NCBI RefSeq assembly: GCF_021172045.1
Contig: NZ_CP087164.1
Coordinates: forward strand, 620,001 to 684,000
DNA: 64,000 nt
Direction of reading: 5' to 3'
Origin: Capillimicrobium parvum
GTDB taxonomy: Bacteria > Actinomycetota > Thermoleophilia > Solirubrobacterales > Solirubrobacteraceae
The translations under genes were made by a program, and so were the position numbers. Of the stretch, positions 25,666-35,025 are shown piece after piece. Below the pieces are notes generated by a model. The model saw only the letters and a program-made list of their open reading frames with translations, had not been told where the DNA came from and ran no database searches. Position 1 is the stretch's first letter, and each line of letters starts with the position of its first letter.

Positions 25666-25709
25666 GGGGGTCCTCCTTCCTCGATGAGGATGATCTCGGC
25701 TGCCCCGAA

Positions 25710-25738
25710 GCGTACAAATCTCAGTGGCGGCTTGTCAA
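25710..25738 (-). promoter_or_regulatory. Possible promoter of the Hsp20 gene
   Basis: On the minus strand TTGACA lies at 25738-25733 and a weak TGTACG -10-like box lies 16 nt further at 25716-25711. The distance to the GTG start is about 45 bp. The AT-richer stretch stands out from its surroundings; the -10 is poor. Confidence 0.3.
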
Positions 25739-25817
25739 GAAACCGCTGCGTCACGGAGCAGATGCGCACGGTGACTGGTTTGGGGGCGCGCGGCGATGCC
25801 GGGGGCCGGGGACGGGC

Positions 25818-26402
25818 TCAGGCATGCAGGGTGGGTCGGTAGGTGAGCTCTTGGATGCTGCCGTCGAGTGTCCGGCTCTCGATCAGCTCGAGGTCGAAGT
25901 CGGCCGCACCCTCAAAGATCGGGTCGCATCCGGTCTGACCGGTGATCACGGGGAAGAGCGTCACCTGGACGTGGTCGACCAGACCGGCGGCCATCAGCGC
26001 CCGGTTCATCGACAGGCTGCCGTGCGAGCGCAACGGCACCTCGGACTCCTCCTTGAGCCGAGCGACGACATCGACGGCGTCGCCGCTCACGACGGTCGCA
26101 TCCGGCCAGTCGAGGGGTCCTTCCAGGGTGGTCGACACCACCGTGGCCGGCAGGCTCCTCATCCGGGTGACCCATGGGTCCCGCACGTCGGACTCCTCGG
26201 TGCTCGAGGCGAGCATCCGTGCGAACGCCCGGTACGTGTTGGCGCCGAAGACCATCCGCTGCTCCTTGCCGTACTGGGCGAGGCGGTGGGCGAGCAGCTC
26301 GGGGCCCTGCTTGCCCCAGTAGCCGGTCCAGTCGGCGCTGCTGTCGGCGGCGCCGAAGCCGTCGAGGCTGGAGAAGACGTCGAACGTGTAGGTAGCGGCC
26401 AT
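25818..26402 (-). CDS. RibD C-terminal/dihydrofolate-reductase-like protein
   Basis: A 194-residue protein from ATG 26402. The N-terminal TYTFDVFSSLDGFGAADSS, QRMVFGANTYRAFA, then LPATVVSTTLEGPLDW and the C-terminal TLFPVITGQTGCDPIFEG match the RibD_C/DHFR-like fold of stand-alone NADPH reductases. The physiological substrate is unknown. It is convergent with nothing and lies just downstream of the histidine kinase gene on the same strand (83-bp gap). Confidence 0.85.
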   Translation of the reverse strand: MAATYTFDVFSSLDGFGAADSSADWTGYWGKQGPELLAHRLAQYGKEQRMVFGANTYRAFARMLASSTEESDVRDPWVTRMRSLPATVVSTTLEGPLDWPDATVVSGDAVDVVARLKEESEVPLRSHGSLSMNRALMAAGLVDHVQVTLFPVITGQTGCDPIFEGAADFDLELIESRTLDGSIQELTYRPTLHA

Positions 26403-26485
26403 GATGCTCTCCGTCGAGTGCAGTTGATCTGGTGCTGATACGGACCGCAGACCACGGCAGAGCTCATCGCCGTGCGGGATTCCCC

Positions 26486-27601
26486 TCATGGACAAGTGCG
26501 AGCGTCCGGTGGCGCGGCGGGAAGTTGCACCGTGACGCAGAGCCCGCCGGCGGCCCGCGGCGTGAGGGTGAGGGCTCCGTCGTGTGCTTGGGTGATGCTC
26601 CTGACGATCGCCAGGCCGAGGCCGACGCCTGCGTGGTCGGTGCGGATGCGTTGGGTGCCGCGGTGAAATGGCTCGACCAGCGTGGCGACCAACTGCGGGG
26701 TGAGCTTGTCGCCGGTGTTCTCGACGGTGAGCACCACGCTCTCGGGGTGAGCGCTGGTCGTGACCCACACGGTGCCCTGCTCGGGAAGGTTGTGGAGGAT
26801 CGCGTTGTGCACGAGGTTCGTCGTCATCTGCAGCAGGAGGGCGGCCGAGCCGATGGTGGGCGTCCGGTCGCCCGAGGTCTCGATGGTCACGTCGCGCTCC
26901 TCTGCGAGGGGGAGGAGCGTCTCGGTGGCTTCCTCGGCGATGAGGGACAGGTCGACGGGTTCTCCGGCGAAGGACCGCTGGTCGGCGCGGCTGAGCAGGA
27001 GCAACGCCTCGGTCAGGTCGATCGCCCGCGTGTTGACGGCGTGGAGGCGGTCGACGAGTTCGTCGTTGCCGCGGTCTTGATCGTTGCGGGCGACGTCGAG
27101 GAGCGTCTGTGTGATAGCCAGCGGGGTGCGCAGTTCGTGGGACGCGTTGGCGGCGAATCTCTGCTGCTCGGCGACGTGTGCTTCGAGTCGCGCCAGCATG
27201 GTGTCGAAGGCGTCGGCGAGCTCGCGGAACTCGTCCTTGCGGCCCGGCAGCCGGATTCGGTGGGCGAGCGATCCGGTCGTGGCGATCCGTGTGGCATCGC
27301 TGATGCGGGCCAGAGGGGCGAGCATCCGGCCGGCGAGGATCCACCCTCCCACCAGACCGAACACGAGCAGGAACGCCAGCACCGCGGCTGCCCTCGGCGC
27401 GAAGACGTGCAGCAGGTTGGAGCGGACGGGAAAGACACCGGGAGTGACGCTGTCGGCGTTGACGAGCATCGCGCGATCAGGGACGTAGCGCAGGAGGAAC
27501 ACCCACACGGCGGCGAGCAGCAAGGCGCCGGCGAGCATGAGGAACCCGGCGTAGCTGAGGGTCAGCTTGAGGCGAACGCTCAACCCCGGGGATCTATCCA
27601 C
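26486..27601 (-). CDS. Sensor histidine kinase
   Basis: A 371-residue membrane kinase from GTG 27601, whose start overlaps the response-regulator stop by 8 bp. It has two transmembrane segments (LSYAGFLMLAGALLLAAVWV and VLAFLLVFGLVGGWILAG) around a short ~45-residue extracytoplasmic loop, then a HAMP domain. The HisKA box with the phospho-accepting His is NASHELRTPLAI. The HATPase domain shows the N box NLVHNAILHN and the G box AGVGLGLAIV. It should phosphorylate the adjacent OmpR-type regulator. The pair lies divergent from an efflux operon, its likely target. Confidence 0.92.
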   Translation of the reverse strand: MDRSPGLSVRLKLTLSYAGFLMLAGALLLAAVWVFLLRYVPDRAMLVNADSVTPGVFPVRSNLLHVFAPRAAAVLAFLLVFGLVGGWILAGRMLAPLARISDATRIATTGSLAHRIRLPGRKDEFRELADAFDTMLARLEAHVAEQQRFAANASHELRTPLAITQTLLDVARNDQDRGNDELVDRLHAVNTRAIDLTEALLLLSRADQRSFAGEPVDLSLIAEEATETLLPLAEERDVTIETSGDRTPTIGSAALLLQMTTNLVHNAILHNLPEQGTVWVTTSAHPESVVLTVENTGDKLTPQLVATLVEPFHRGTQRIRTDHAGVGLGLAIVRSITQAHDGALTLTPRAAGGLCVTVQLPAAPPDARTCP

Positions 27602-28289
27602 GGTCGCCTCCCTCGCGCCCGGTGTCCGGCTGGGTGCTGATGCGGTAGCCGACGCCCGCGACGGTGGCGATGATCCAGGGTTCGCCGAGCCGCTTGCGCA
27701 GTCCCGAGACCGTGATGCGCACGGCGTTGGTGAACGGGTCCGCGTTCTCATCCCACGCCCGCCCCAGCAGCTCTTCCGCGCTGACGACGCCGCCCTCCGC
27801 CGCGACGAGCACTTCGAGCACGGCGAACTGCTTGCGGGTCAGCGCGACGTAGCGGCCGTCGCGATGGACCTCGCGGCGGAAAGGATCCAGCCGCACGCCC
27901 GCGATCTCCCGCACCGGCGGCCGGTTGTGGGCGCGCCTGCGGTCGAGCGCTCTGAGACGGAGCACGAGCTCGCGCAGCTCGAACGGCTTCGTGAGGTAGT
28001 CGTCGGCCCCGAGCTCGAACCCGGTGGCCTTGTCGTCGAGGCGGTCGGCGGCGGTGAGCATGAGGATCGGCATGCCGCTGCCGGAGGCGACGATGCGCCT
28101 GGCGATCTCGTCACCGGTGGGGGCGGGAACGTCTCGGTCGAGGACGGCGATGTCGTAGGCGTTGAGGCCCAGGAGCTCCAAGGCGGCCGCGCCGTCGCCG
28201 GCGATGTCTGCCGCGATCGCTTCCAGGCGTAGGCCGTCGCGGATCGCCTCCGCCATATAGGGCTCGTCCTCGACGAGCAGCACACGCAC
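27594..28289 (-). CDS. OmpR-family response regulator
   Basis: A 231-residue regulator from GTG 28289. The receiver domain shows the acidic pair in VEDEP, the phospho-accepting Asp in AVLDRDVP, and Lys in LTKPF. The winged-helix DNA-binding domain follows from about residue 130 (LTRKQFAVLEVLVAAEGGVV, then TVAGVGYRI). It should be phosphorylated by the kinase encoded just downstream. The 88-bp gap to the divergent carboxypeptidase/efflux operon contains GC-rich dyads around GCGCATATCGCCGGCGTATC (28308-28327), a candidate binding site. Confidence 0.93.
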   Translation of the reverse strand: MRVLLVEDEPYMAEAIRDGLRLEAIAADIAGDGAAALELLGLNAYDIAVLDRDVPAPTGDEIARRIVASGSGMPILMLTAADRLDDKATGFELGADDYLTKPFELRELVLRLRALDRRRAHNRPPVREIAGVRLDPFRREVHRDGRYVALTRKQFAVLEVLVAAEGGVVSAEELLGRAWDENADPFTNAVRITVSGLRKRLGEPWIIATVAGVGYRISTQPDTGREGGDRG

Positions 28290-28377
28290 GCTTCGAGGCT
28301 AACGAGGGCGCATATCGCCGGCGTATCGAAAACCACATACGTGCCGGCAACGTCACGCTGCCTTGACTGGAGGCGTG

Positions 28378-29031
28378 ATGTACAGCGCACCAGCACGAAC
28401 GGCGACGCGCCGGATGCGGATCCGCAGGGCCCGTGTCGCTGCCCTGCTCGTCGTCCTCGCGGCGATCGCCGCGGTCCTCGGCCACCAGTGGCCCGCGTCC
28501 CCGTTCTCGACGGCCGCATCGCCCGTCGACGTCCCTCGCAGCGCGCACCACAGTCTTCGCAGCGAGCACCGTGGCGCGCTCGACGAAGCTGACGGTGCCG
28601 TCCCCGGCGGTACGACCATCTTCGATGACCAGGTTCCGGGTGTCGCCAACCTCGATCCAGCGCTCCTCGGTGCTCTGCGCCGAGCGGCAACGGACGCCGC
28701 GCACGACGGGGTCCGGTTCCTCGTCGACAGCGGCTGGCGTTCCCCGGCGTACCAGGCGCGGCTCCTCAATGAGGCGGTCTCCAGGTACGGCTCACAGGAG
28801 GAGGCGGCCCGATGGGTGGCCACCCCCACCAGGTCCGCGCACGTGTCGGGGGACGCGGTCGACCTCGTGCTCCCTGCCGCGGCGTGGCTGTCCCGGCACG
28901 GCGCCCGGTACGGGCTGTGCCAGATCTACGGCAACGAGCCCTGGCACTACGAACTGCGCCCCGAAGCCACCGATCACGGCTGCCCGCCCACGTACGCCGA
29001 CCCGACGCACGATCCAAGGATGTCCCAGTGA
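28378..29031 (+). CDS. VanY-type D,D-carboxypeptidase
   Basis: A 217-residue exported enzyme from ATG 28378, with GGAGG upstream and an N-terminal membrane anchor (VAALLVVLAAIAAVLG). The peptidase M15 motifs are visible: SGWRSPAYQ, SAHVSGDAVDLV (zinc His and Asp) and EPWHYELRP (catalytic/zinc His). It would trim D-Ala from peptidoglycan stem peptides outside the membrane. First gene of the operon divergent from the two-component system, with a 4-bp overlap into the lipoprotein gene, so it may be under that system's control. Confidence 0.88.
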   Translation: MYSAPARTATRRMRIRRARVAALLVVLAAIAAVLGHQWPASPFSTAASPVDVPRSAHHSLRSEHRGALDEADGAVPGGTTIFDDQVPGVANLDPALLGALRRAATDAAHDGVRFLVDSGWRSPAYQARLLNEAVSRYGSQEEAARWVATPTRSAHVSGDAVDLVLPAAAWLSRHGARYGLCQIYGNEPWHYELRPEATDHGCPPTYADPTHDPRMSQ

Positions 29032-29537
29032 CGAGAAGACCATGGCCGCCGGCCGCGCTTGCCCTGATCGCCCTGATCGGCGCGGGCTGTTCGAGCGGCT
29101 CCACCGCCGGCACCACCGAGAACGCCTCCCATCAGGACAAGGCGGTGAGGTTCGCCCAGTGCATGCGCGACAACGGCGTCGGCGAGTTCCCGGACCCGGT
29201 CGCGTCGGGCGGCCTGACGATCGATGGGGTCCTGAACGGCTCGTCGCTGGATCCGAGCACCCCGGCGTGGAAGAAGGCCATCGGCGCGTGCAAGGACCTG
29301 CAGCCCGCGGGGTTCACGGGCCACGAGCGCAGCGCCGCGGAGCAGGACAATGCCCTCAAGTTCGCCCGGTGCATACGCGAGAACGGCGTGAAGGACTTTC
29401 CGGACCCCACCAAGGGTGAGCCTCTCGTCGACACGAATCGAATCCCATCCTCCGCAACGAGCGGTGGCATGAGCATTCTCAATGCCGCGATGCGGCGATG
29501 CGGCGATCTTGTGGCAGCGGCACTGAGGGACCAGTGA
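29028..29537 (+). CDS. Lipoprotein with duplicated CxxxNG motif
   Basis: A 169-residue protein from GTG 29028 (GTGA overlap with the preceding gene). The lipobox is LIGAGC at about residue 20. The mature part repeats FAQCMRDNGVGEFPDPV and FARCIRENGVKDFPDPT, a duplicated module seen in actinobacterial lipoproteins beside MacAB-type efflux genes. The function is unknown; by context it works with the exporter encoded next. Confidence 0.8.
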   Translation: MTRRPWPPAALALIALIGAGCSSGSTAGTTENASHQDKAVRFAQCMRDNGVGEFPDPVASGGLTIDGVLNGSSLDPSTPAWKKAIGACKDLQPAGFTGHERSAAEQDNALKFARCIRENGVKDFPDPTKGEPLVDTNRIPSSATSGGMSILNAAMRRCGDLVAAALRDQ

Positions 29538-30616
29538 AGCGCAAGACGTGGGTGCTGGCCGCCGCGGCCGTCCTGGTCGCCGCCGCCGCCATCGGCGGCG
29601 TGGTCGTCGTGTCCGGTTCGCCGGACGCGACCCCGGCCGCCCAGGAGCCGCCGACGAGCACCGTGAAGGTGGAGAGGGGAGCGCTTGCGGCCATGGTCTC
29701 CCTGGATGGGACCCTGACTTATCGGGCGCGATCGGACGGCTCGCCGTACTCGGTGATCAACCGGGCCCACGGGACGTACACCGAGCTGCCCGAGGCCGGT
29801 GACAAGGTGAGCTGCGGCGCCGTGCTCTACCGAGTGGACGACCGCCCGGTGCTGTTGCTGTGCGGCACGCTTCCGGTGTATCGCCGCCTGCGCGGGGGCG
29901 ACGTGGGCCGCGACGTCCGTCAGCTCAACCGGAACCTGCACCAGCTGGGCTACGACGCCCATCCCCGCGACGATGCGTTCACGTCGCGGACGGCGGCGGC
30001 GCTCAGGAAGCTCCAGCACGACAAGGGGTTGTCGGTGACCGGAGCGCTCCGTGTCGACGATGCGGTCGTCCTGCCCAGGCCGGTGCGGGTCTCCAGGGTG
30101 ACCGGCGCGCTCGGTGGATCCGCCCGGTCGGGTGCACAGGTCGCGCAGGGCACGTCCGACACGCTCGACGTGCAGGTGCAGCTCGACGCGTCCCAGCAGG
30201 GGGAGGTGAAGGTGGGCGACCATGCGCAGATCATGCTGCCCGGCCTCGAGTCGGTGACAGGAAGGGTCGCCCGCCTCGGGAGAGTCGCCCAGGCCCCCGC
30301 CGGGCAGAACGCCAATGCCGGGGCCGCGACGATCACGGCCTACATCAGTCTCGACACCCCGGAGAAGGCGCGCGGGCTCGACCGGGCCCCGGTCCAGGTG
30401 GAGATCGCGACCCGGGGAGTGGAGGGCGTCCTGAGCGTCCCCGTCCTCGCGCTCGTCGGGAAGTCCGGCGGCGGGTTCGCGGTCGAGGTCGTGCGCGACG
30501 GCGGCCGGCGCGAGCTGGTCGCGGTGAAGCTGGGTCTGTTCGACACCGCACGCGGGCGGGTCCAGGTCGAGGGCGATCTTCGCGAAGGCGATCCAGTGGT
30601 GGTGCCGTCGCTGTGA
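29534..30616 (+). CDS. HlyD/MacA-like efflux adaptor with peptidoglycan-binding domain
   Basis: A 360-residue protein from GTG 29534 (GTGA overlap). One N-terminal membrane anchor (VLAAAAVLVAAAAIGGVVVV) is followed by a barrel-sandwich start. A PG_binding_1 insert comes next (GGDVGRDVRQLNRNLHQLGY, LRKLQHDKGLSVTG). The C-terminal part has adaptor barrels (VKVGDHAQIMLPGLESVTGR, then VPVLALVGKSGGGFAV). It would link the ABC exporter encoded downstream to the cell wall. Confidence 0.82.
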   Translation: MKRKTWVLAAAAVLVAAAAIGGVVVVSGSPDATPAAQEPPTSTVKVERGALAAMVSLDGTLTYRARSDGSPYSVINRAHGTYTELPEAGDKVSCGAVLYRVDDRPVLLLCGTLPVYRRLRGGDVGRDVRQLNRNLHQLGYDAHPRDDAFTSRTAAALRKLQHDKGLSVTGALRVDDAVVLPRPVRVSRVTGALGGSARSGAQVAQGTSDTLDVQVQLDASQQGEVKVGDHAQIMLPGLESVTGRVARLGRVAQAPAGQNANAGAATITAYISLDTPEKARGLDRAPVQVEIATRGVEGVLSVPVLALVGKSGGGFAVEVVRDGGRRELVAVKLGLFDTARGRVQVEGDLREGDPVVVPSL

Positions 30617-31296
30617 GCGGCGACTCTGTGCTGGAGCTCGACGGGGTGACCAAGGTCTACGACGAGCAGCCGCCGGTACCGGCCCTCCGGGGGGTGTCCT
30701 TCTGCGTCCGGCCGGGCGCGCTGGTGGCGATCGTCGGGCCCTCCGGGTCGGGCAAGTCCACGCTCCTGCACGTCATGGGGACGCTCGAGCGGCCCAGCAG
30801 CGGCGTGGTGCGGATCGCTGGGGTCGACGCGGCGCGTCTGAGCGACCGCGAGCTGTCGCTGCTGCGGGCTCGGGAGATCGGGTTCGTCTTCCAGCAGTTC
30901 TTCCTGGCCGAGCACGCGACGGTGCGGGAGAACGTCGCCGACGGGTTGCTCTACGCCGGCGTCCCCGCCGCCGAGCGGTACCGGCGCGCGGATGAGGCGC
31001 TCGAACGGGTCGGCCTCGCCGAACGCGCGAGCTTCAAGCCCACCAGGATCTCCGGAGGGGAGCGCCAGCGCGTGGCGATCGCCCGAGCCGTGGTCGGGCG
31101 CCCGGCGATCGTGCTCGCCGACGAACCGACCGGGAACCTCGACAGCACCACCGGCGCATCGATCATGGAGCTCATCCGCGAGCTCAACGCCGCCGGCGCC
31201 ACCATCGTCATGATCACGCACGATGCGGGGCTCGCCGATCGGCTGCCGCGCCAGGTCCGGATGCTGGACGGCCGGGTGATCTCCGATTGCGGCTGA
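30613..31296 (+). CDS. MacB-type ABC transporter ATPase
   Basis: A 227-residue ATPase from GTG 30613 (GTGA overlap). Walker A is GPSGSGKST, the Q-loop is FVFQQF, the signature is ISGGERQRVAIARA, Walker B is IVLADEPTGNLD and the switch His is ITHDA. These are hallmarks of the LolD/MacB exporter group. It energises the adjacent permease. The next gene starts 10 bp before its stop. Confidence 0.93.
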   Translation: MSGDSVLELDGVTKVYDEQPPVPALRGVSFCVRPGALVAIVGPSGSGKSTLLHVMGTLERPSSGVVRIAGVDAARLSDRELSLLRAREIGFVFQQFFLAEHATVRENVADGLLYAGVPAAERYRRADEALERVGLAERASFKPTRISGGERQRVAIARAVVGRPAIVLADEPTGNLDSTTGASIMELIRELNAAGATIVMITHDAGLADRLPRQVRMLDGRVISDCG

Positions 31297-32490
31297 CGGA
31301 CGGGCTGCGCGTGGCGAGCGTCGGGCTGCGCGCCCGGCCGCTGCGCGCCGCGCTGTCGGCGCTCGGGATCGCGATCGGAACGGCGGCGATCGTGGCGGTC
31401 CTCGGGTTGTCCTCCTCCTCGCAGTCCGGGCTGCTCGCTGAGATCGACCGGCTCGGCACGAACATGCTGACGGTCGAGGCGGGGCAGAGCCTCACGGGGG
31501 AGGAGGCGACGCTGCCGCTCGAAGCGCCGGCGCGGATCACGCACCTCGACGACGTCGAGCTGGTGGCACACACCGGCCTGACGAAGGACGCGAAGGTCTA
31601 TCGGAACCCGCTGATCCCGGTGGGCAACACCGGTGGCCTCCAGGTGCAGGCCACCAGCCTGAACCTGCCGTCCGTGCTCAACACCGGCGTCGCACGCGGC
31701 ACCTGGCTCAACGAGGGCACCGCCCGCGAGCCGGTCGCGGTGCTCGGTTCCGCCGCCGCGCAACGACTCGGCATCGACCGGGTCCTCCCTGATCAGCGCA
31801 TCTGGCTGGGCGAGCAGTGGTTCAACGTCGCGGGCATCCTGAAGCCCTCGCCGCTGGCGCCCGACATCGACAGCAGCGCCTTGATCGGCTATCCGGCCGC
31901 CCGGAGGTACCTCGGCTACGTCAGCCTGGTCCGCGGCGAGGAGAAGGCCGGCCCGCCGAGCTCGATCTACGTGCGCGCCGCCTCCGGGCATGAGGCGGCC
32001 GTGCAGTCGCTGCTCGCGCAGACCGCCAACCCCGAAGCACCGAACGAGGCGAACGTCAGTCAGCCGTCCGACGTGCTCACCGCCCGGGCCGCCGCCGCGG
32101 GCGCGTTCGACAGCCTCTTTCTCGGGCTCGGCGTGGTGGCACTGATCGTGGGCGCCGTCGGTGTCGCCAACATCATGATCATCTCGGTGCTGGAACGCCG
32201 CTCGGAGATCGGCCTGCGTCGCGCGCTTGGGGCGACGAAGGGTCAGATCCGGACGCAGTTCCTCGCCGAGGCGATCCTGCTCAGCCCTCATCGGCGGCGT
32301 CGTCGGCGTGCTGGCCGGGGCCGCGGCAACGGCCGCGTACGCCGGCTCGAAGAGCTGGGCGGTCGTGATCCCCGCCGAGGCGTGGTCGGGCGGCATCGCC
32401 TCGGCGCTCCTGATCGGCGCGCTCGCCGGCCTGATCCCGGCCGTTCGAGCGTCCCGGATGCCGCCGACCGTGGCATTGCGGACGGCATGA
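31287..32490 (+). pseudogene. MacB/FtsX-like ABC permease, frameshifted near its C-terminus
   Basis: From its start at 31287 the frame encodes a first transmembrane segment (LSALGIAIGTAAIVAVLGLS), a MacB periplasmic domain and a second membrane segment with VGAVGVANIMIISVLERRSE and RRALGATKGQIRTQFL. At about nt 32280 the frame shifts. The expected last segments (SALIGGVVGVLAGAAATAAY, then GALAGLIPAVRASRMPP) continue in the next frame to a stop at 32490. As written, the product would lose its last membrane helices. This is either a recent mutation or a sequence error, since the rest is intact. Confidence 0.75.
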
Positions 32491-32574
32491 GCGGCAAGCG
32501 GATCCGACGATGCGACTGTCACAGACGGCGCCGCCATCTCGTCCAGGAGGGGACATGAGACGAAAGGAGCGGTC

Positions 32575-33537
32575 ATGAAGGTGTTCGTAGCGGGAGCGAC
32601 GGGCGTTCTCGGCAGGCAGCTCGTCCCGCAGCTGGTGGCGCGCGGTCACGAAGTGGTGGGGATGACCAGGACCGCATCGAAGCAGGACGAGGTGCGCAGC
32701 CTGGGAGCGCGCCCGGTCGTGGCCGACGCGCTCGACCCCGACGCCGTCGCCGAGGCGGTGGCGTCCGCCGAGCCCGAGGTCATCGTGCATGAGCTCACGG
32801 CGCTGTCCGGTCCGTTGAGCGTCCGTGACGCGCGACGCCCCGAGCGCTCCGTCGCGGCGACCATGACCAATCGACTGCGGACCGAGGCAACGGACCATCT
32901 CCTGGCGGCCGGCCGCGCCGTCGGGGCTCGGCGCGTCGTGGCGCAGAGCTTCGGGGCGTTTCGATTCGCCCGCACCGGTGGACCGGCGCTGAGCGAGGCC
33001 GATCCCCTCGATCCCGATCCGCCGGCGGCGCTGCGGACGGTGCAGGCGGGGTACCTCTACCTGGAGACGGCGGTGACGACGATCGAGTGGGGCGAAGGTC
33101 TCGCGTTGCGCTACGGCGGCTTCTACGGTCCGGGAACCGCGATCAGCCGGGCTCCGGACGCGGTGATGGCGGCGCCGATCCGCAAGCGGCGGTTTCCGAT
33201 CGTCGGCGGGGGTGGCGGCGTCTTCTCGCACGTGCACGTCGAGGATGCCGCGGCGGCGACCGCGATCGCGGTCGAGCGCGGCCGGCCCGGTGTCTACAAC
33301 ATCGTCGACGACGACCCCGCGCCCCTGCGGGAGTGGCTGCCGGTGCTGGCGACCGCGCTGGATGCCAAGCCACCAAGGCGTGTCCCCCGCTGGCTCGGGC
33401 GGCTGGCGGCCGGTGAGGCGGCCACCATCATGATGACCGAGGCGAGGGGCGCCTCGAACGAGAAGGCCAAGCGCGAGCTCGGCTGGGAGCTGCGGTATCC
33501 GAGCTGGCGGCAGGGCTTCGCGCAGGGACTCGGGTGA
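32575..33537 (+). CDS. NAD-dependent epimerase/dehydratase (atypical SDR)
   Basis: A 320-residue protein from ATG 32575 with GAAAGGAG upstream. The Rossmann motif is VAGATGVLGRQ at the N-terminus. The region YGGFYGPGTAISRA and the VHVEDAAAATAIAVE motif are typical of extended/atypical SDRs. The usual YxxxK is not obvious (YLYLE lies where it would be), so its chemistry is uncertain. It lies just upstream of a SigJ-type sigma factor gene, a common pairing in which they are co-transcribed. Confidence 0.85.
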   Translation: MKVFVAGATGVLGRQLVPQLVARGHEVVGMTRTASKQDEVRSLGARPVVADALDPDAVAEAVASAEPEVIVHELTALSGPLSVRDARRPERSVAATMTNRLRTEATDHLLAAGRAVGARRVVAQSFGAFRFARTGGPALSEADPLDPDPPAALRTVQAGYLYLETAVTTIEWGEGLALRYGGFYGPGTAISRAPDAVMAAPIRKRRFPIVGGGGGVFSHVHVEDAAAATAIAVERGRPGVYNIVDDDPAPLREWLPVLATALDAKPPRRVPRWLGRLAAGEAATIMMTEARGASNEKAKRELGWELRYPSWRQGFAQGLG

Positions 33538-33541
33538 CGCG

Positions 33542-34465
33542 ATGACCGGGGAAGAGCTCGACGAGCTGCGCCCGTCGGCGTTCGCGATCGCCTACCGGAT
33601 GCTCGGCAGCGTGAGCGAGGCGGAGGACGCGGTGCAGGAGGGGCTCCTTCGCCTGCACCGGGCGCGCGAGGGCGGCGAGCGGATCGAGTCGCCGCGGGCC
33701 TACCTGTCGACGGTGGTCTCGCGGCTCGCGCTCGACCACCTCCGCTCGGCGGCGGTCCGGCGCGAGACCTACGTGGGCGAGTGGCTGCCGGAGCCGTTCG
33801 TGACCAGCGCCGACGATGATCCCGCCCGCAGGGCCGAGATGGCGGACTCGCTGTCGCTCGCCTTCCTCGTCCTGCTGGAGAGCCTGTCGCCCGAGCAGCG
33901 CGCCGCGTTCCTGCTGCGCGAGGTGTTCGGCGAGCCCTACGACAGGATCGCGGAGATCGTCGGCACGAGCGAGCAGAACGCCCGCCAGCTCGTGACCCGG
34001 GCGCGTCGCCACGTGGAGGAGCGGCGCCCCCGGTTCGAGGTCTCGCGCGAGCAGCAGGAGGAGCTCGCGGCCCGCTTCTTCGCTGCCGCCGAGGAGGGGG
34101 ACCTCCAAGGGCTGGAGGAGCTGCTGGCCCACGACGTCGCCTTCTGCGGCGACGGCGGCGGCAAGGCGCCCGCCGCCGCACGAGCGGTCCACGGCCGCCG
34201 CAAGGTGGCGCGCCTGCTGATCGCGGGTCTGCGCACACTCGCCCGCCTGGGCGGCTTCACCATGCGCCGCGACGAGGTCAACGGCCAACCAGGTGCACTG
34301 TTCTTCGACCGCGAGGGCCGGCTGATCAGCGTGCTGGTCCTCGACATCGCGGAGGGCCAGATCCAAGGCGTGAACGCGATCGTCAACCCCGACAAGTTGC
34401 GCCACCTGGGGCCGGTGGGTGATCTGCGCGGGCTCCTGCGCGACCGAGGCCAGGGCGGTCCGTGA
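33542..34465 (+). CDS. SigJ-type ECF sigma factor with SnoaL-like C-terminal domain
   Basis: A 307-residue protein starting 4 bp after the epimerase stop. Sigma region 2 is LRPSAFAIAYRMLGSVSEAE plus AVQEGLLRLHRA; region 4 is LSPEQRAAFLLREVFGEPYD plus TSEQNARQLVTRARRHV. A SnoaL-like domain from about residue 180 (EEGDLQGLEELLAHDVAF, and VNAIVNPDKLRHL at the end) replaces an anti-sigma partner, as in the SigJ/ECF41 group. That domain usually controls activity in cis. It probably regulates its own epimerase operon. Confidence 0.92.
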   Translation: MTGEELDELRPSAFAIAYRMLGSVSEAEDAVQEGLLRLHRAREGGERIESPRAYLSTVVSRLALDHLRSAAVRRETYVGEWLPEPFVTSADDDPARRAEMADSLSLAFLVLLESLSPEQRAAFLLREVFGEPYDRIAEIVGTSEQNARQLVTRARRHVEERRPRFEVSREQQEELAARFFAAAEEGDLQGLEELLAHDVAFCGDGGGKAPAAARAVHGRRKVARLLIAGLRTLARLGGFTMRRDEVNGQPGALFFDREGRLISVLVLDIAEGQIQGVNAIVNPDKLRHLGPVGDLRGLLRDRGQGGP

Positions 34466-34580
34466 TCAGCTCGTCGGCCACCCGCCGGCGGAGGTAGGGG
34501 TGCCATGGGCATCCCGCCGCCGTGCTCGCCGCCGAGCTCCGAATCGACCTGCGGCCGCCGCGGCGGGCCGGCATGCAGGC

Positions 34581-34973
34581 TTAGATCGGCTCGCCGCGGA
34601 GCTTGTCCGGCGGTCGGCGGCGGGGGGCGCAAACGCTGGTCTCGAGCTCGCCGTCCTCGTTGACCAACGTGATACCGCCGTACTCGATGCGCTCCATCCA
34701 GTCCTCGAAGGTGAGCGCGTCTTCTCCGTGTTCCTCGGTGTACTCGTCCTCCCAGGCCCCGGCGCAGTTGCACACGACGGCGAATGCGTCGCGTGCGAGG
34801 TCGCGATCGCGGAGGGCAAGGTCACGCAGCGCGATGTGGAGGTCCGCTGGATCGACCCCGCTCTCGTGAACCTGGCCGCGCACCAGCAGACGCCAGCCGG
34901 TTTCGTCGGATTCTGTGACGACAGGGCCGTCGCCGCCGATACGCACTCGCAGTCCGGCCATCAGGCTCGGCAT
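34581..34973 (-). CDS. Hypothetical acidic protein
   Basis: A 130-residue acidic protein from ATG 34973: GETGWRLLVRGQ-like N-terminal strands, then LARDAFAVVCNCAGAWEDEY and DALTFEDWMERIEYGGITLV. No signal peptide or membrane segment. No family is recognised. It is convergent with the sigma factor gene. Confidence 0.6.
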   Translation of the reverse strand: MPSLMAGLRVRIGGDGPVVTESDETGWRLLVRGQVHESGVDPADLHIALRDLALRDRDLARDAFAVVCNCAGAWEDEYTEEHGEDALTFEDWMERIEYGGITLVNEDGELETSVCAPRRRPPDKLRGEPI

Positions 34974-35025
34974 TGTCTCAGTTCGCAGCGTTTGGTGTCC
35001 GAATGCGACACCCGCCGGGCCCGGC

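Noticed and set aside
25818-27344. A 508-residue fusion of the RibD-like protein with an Arg-rich N-terminal extension
   Set aside because: The extension is antisense-like shadow of the histidine kinase gene; the ATG at 26402 begins the true domain.
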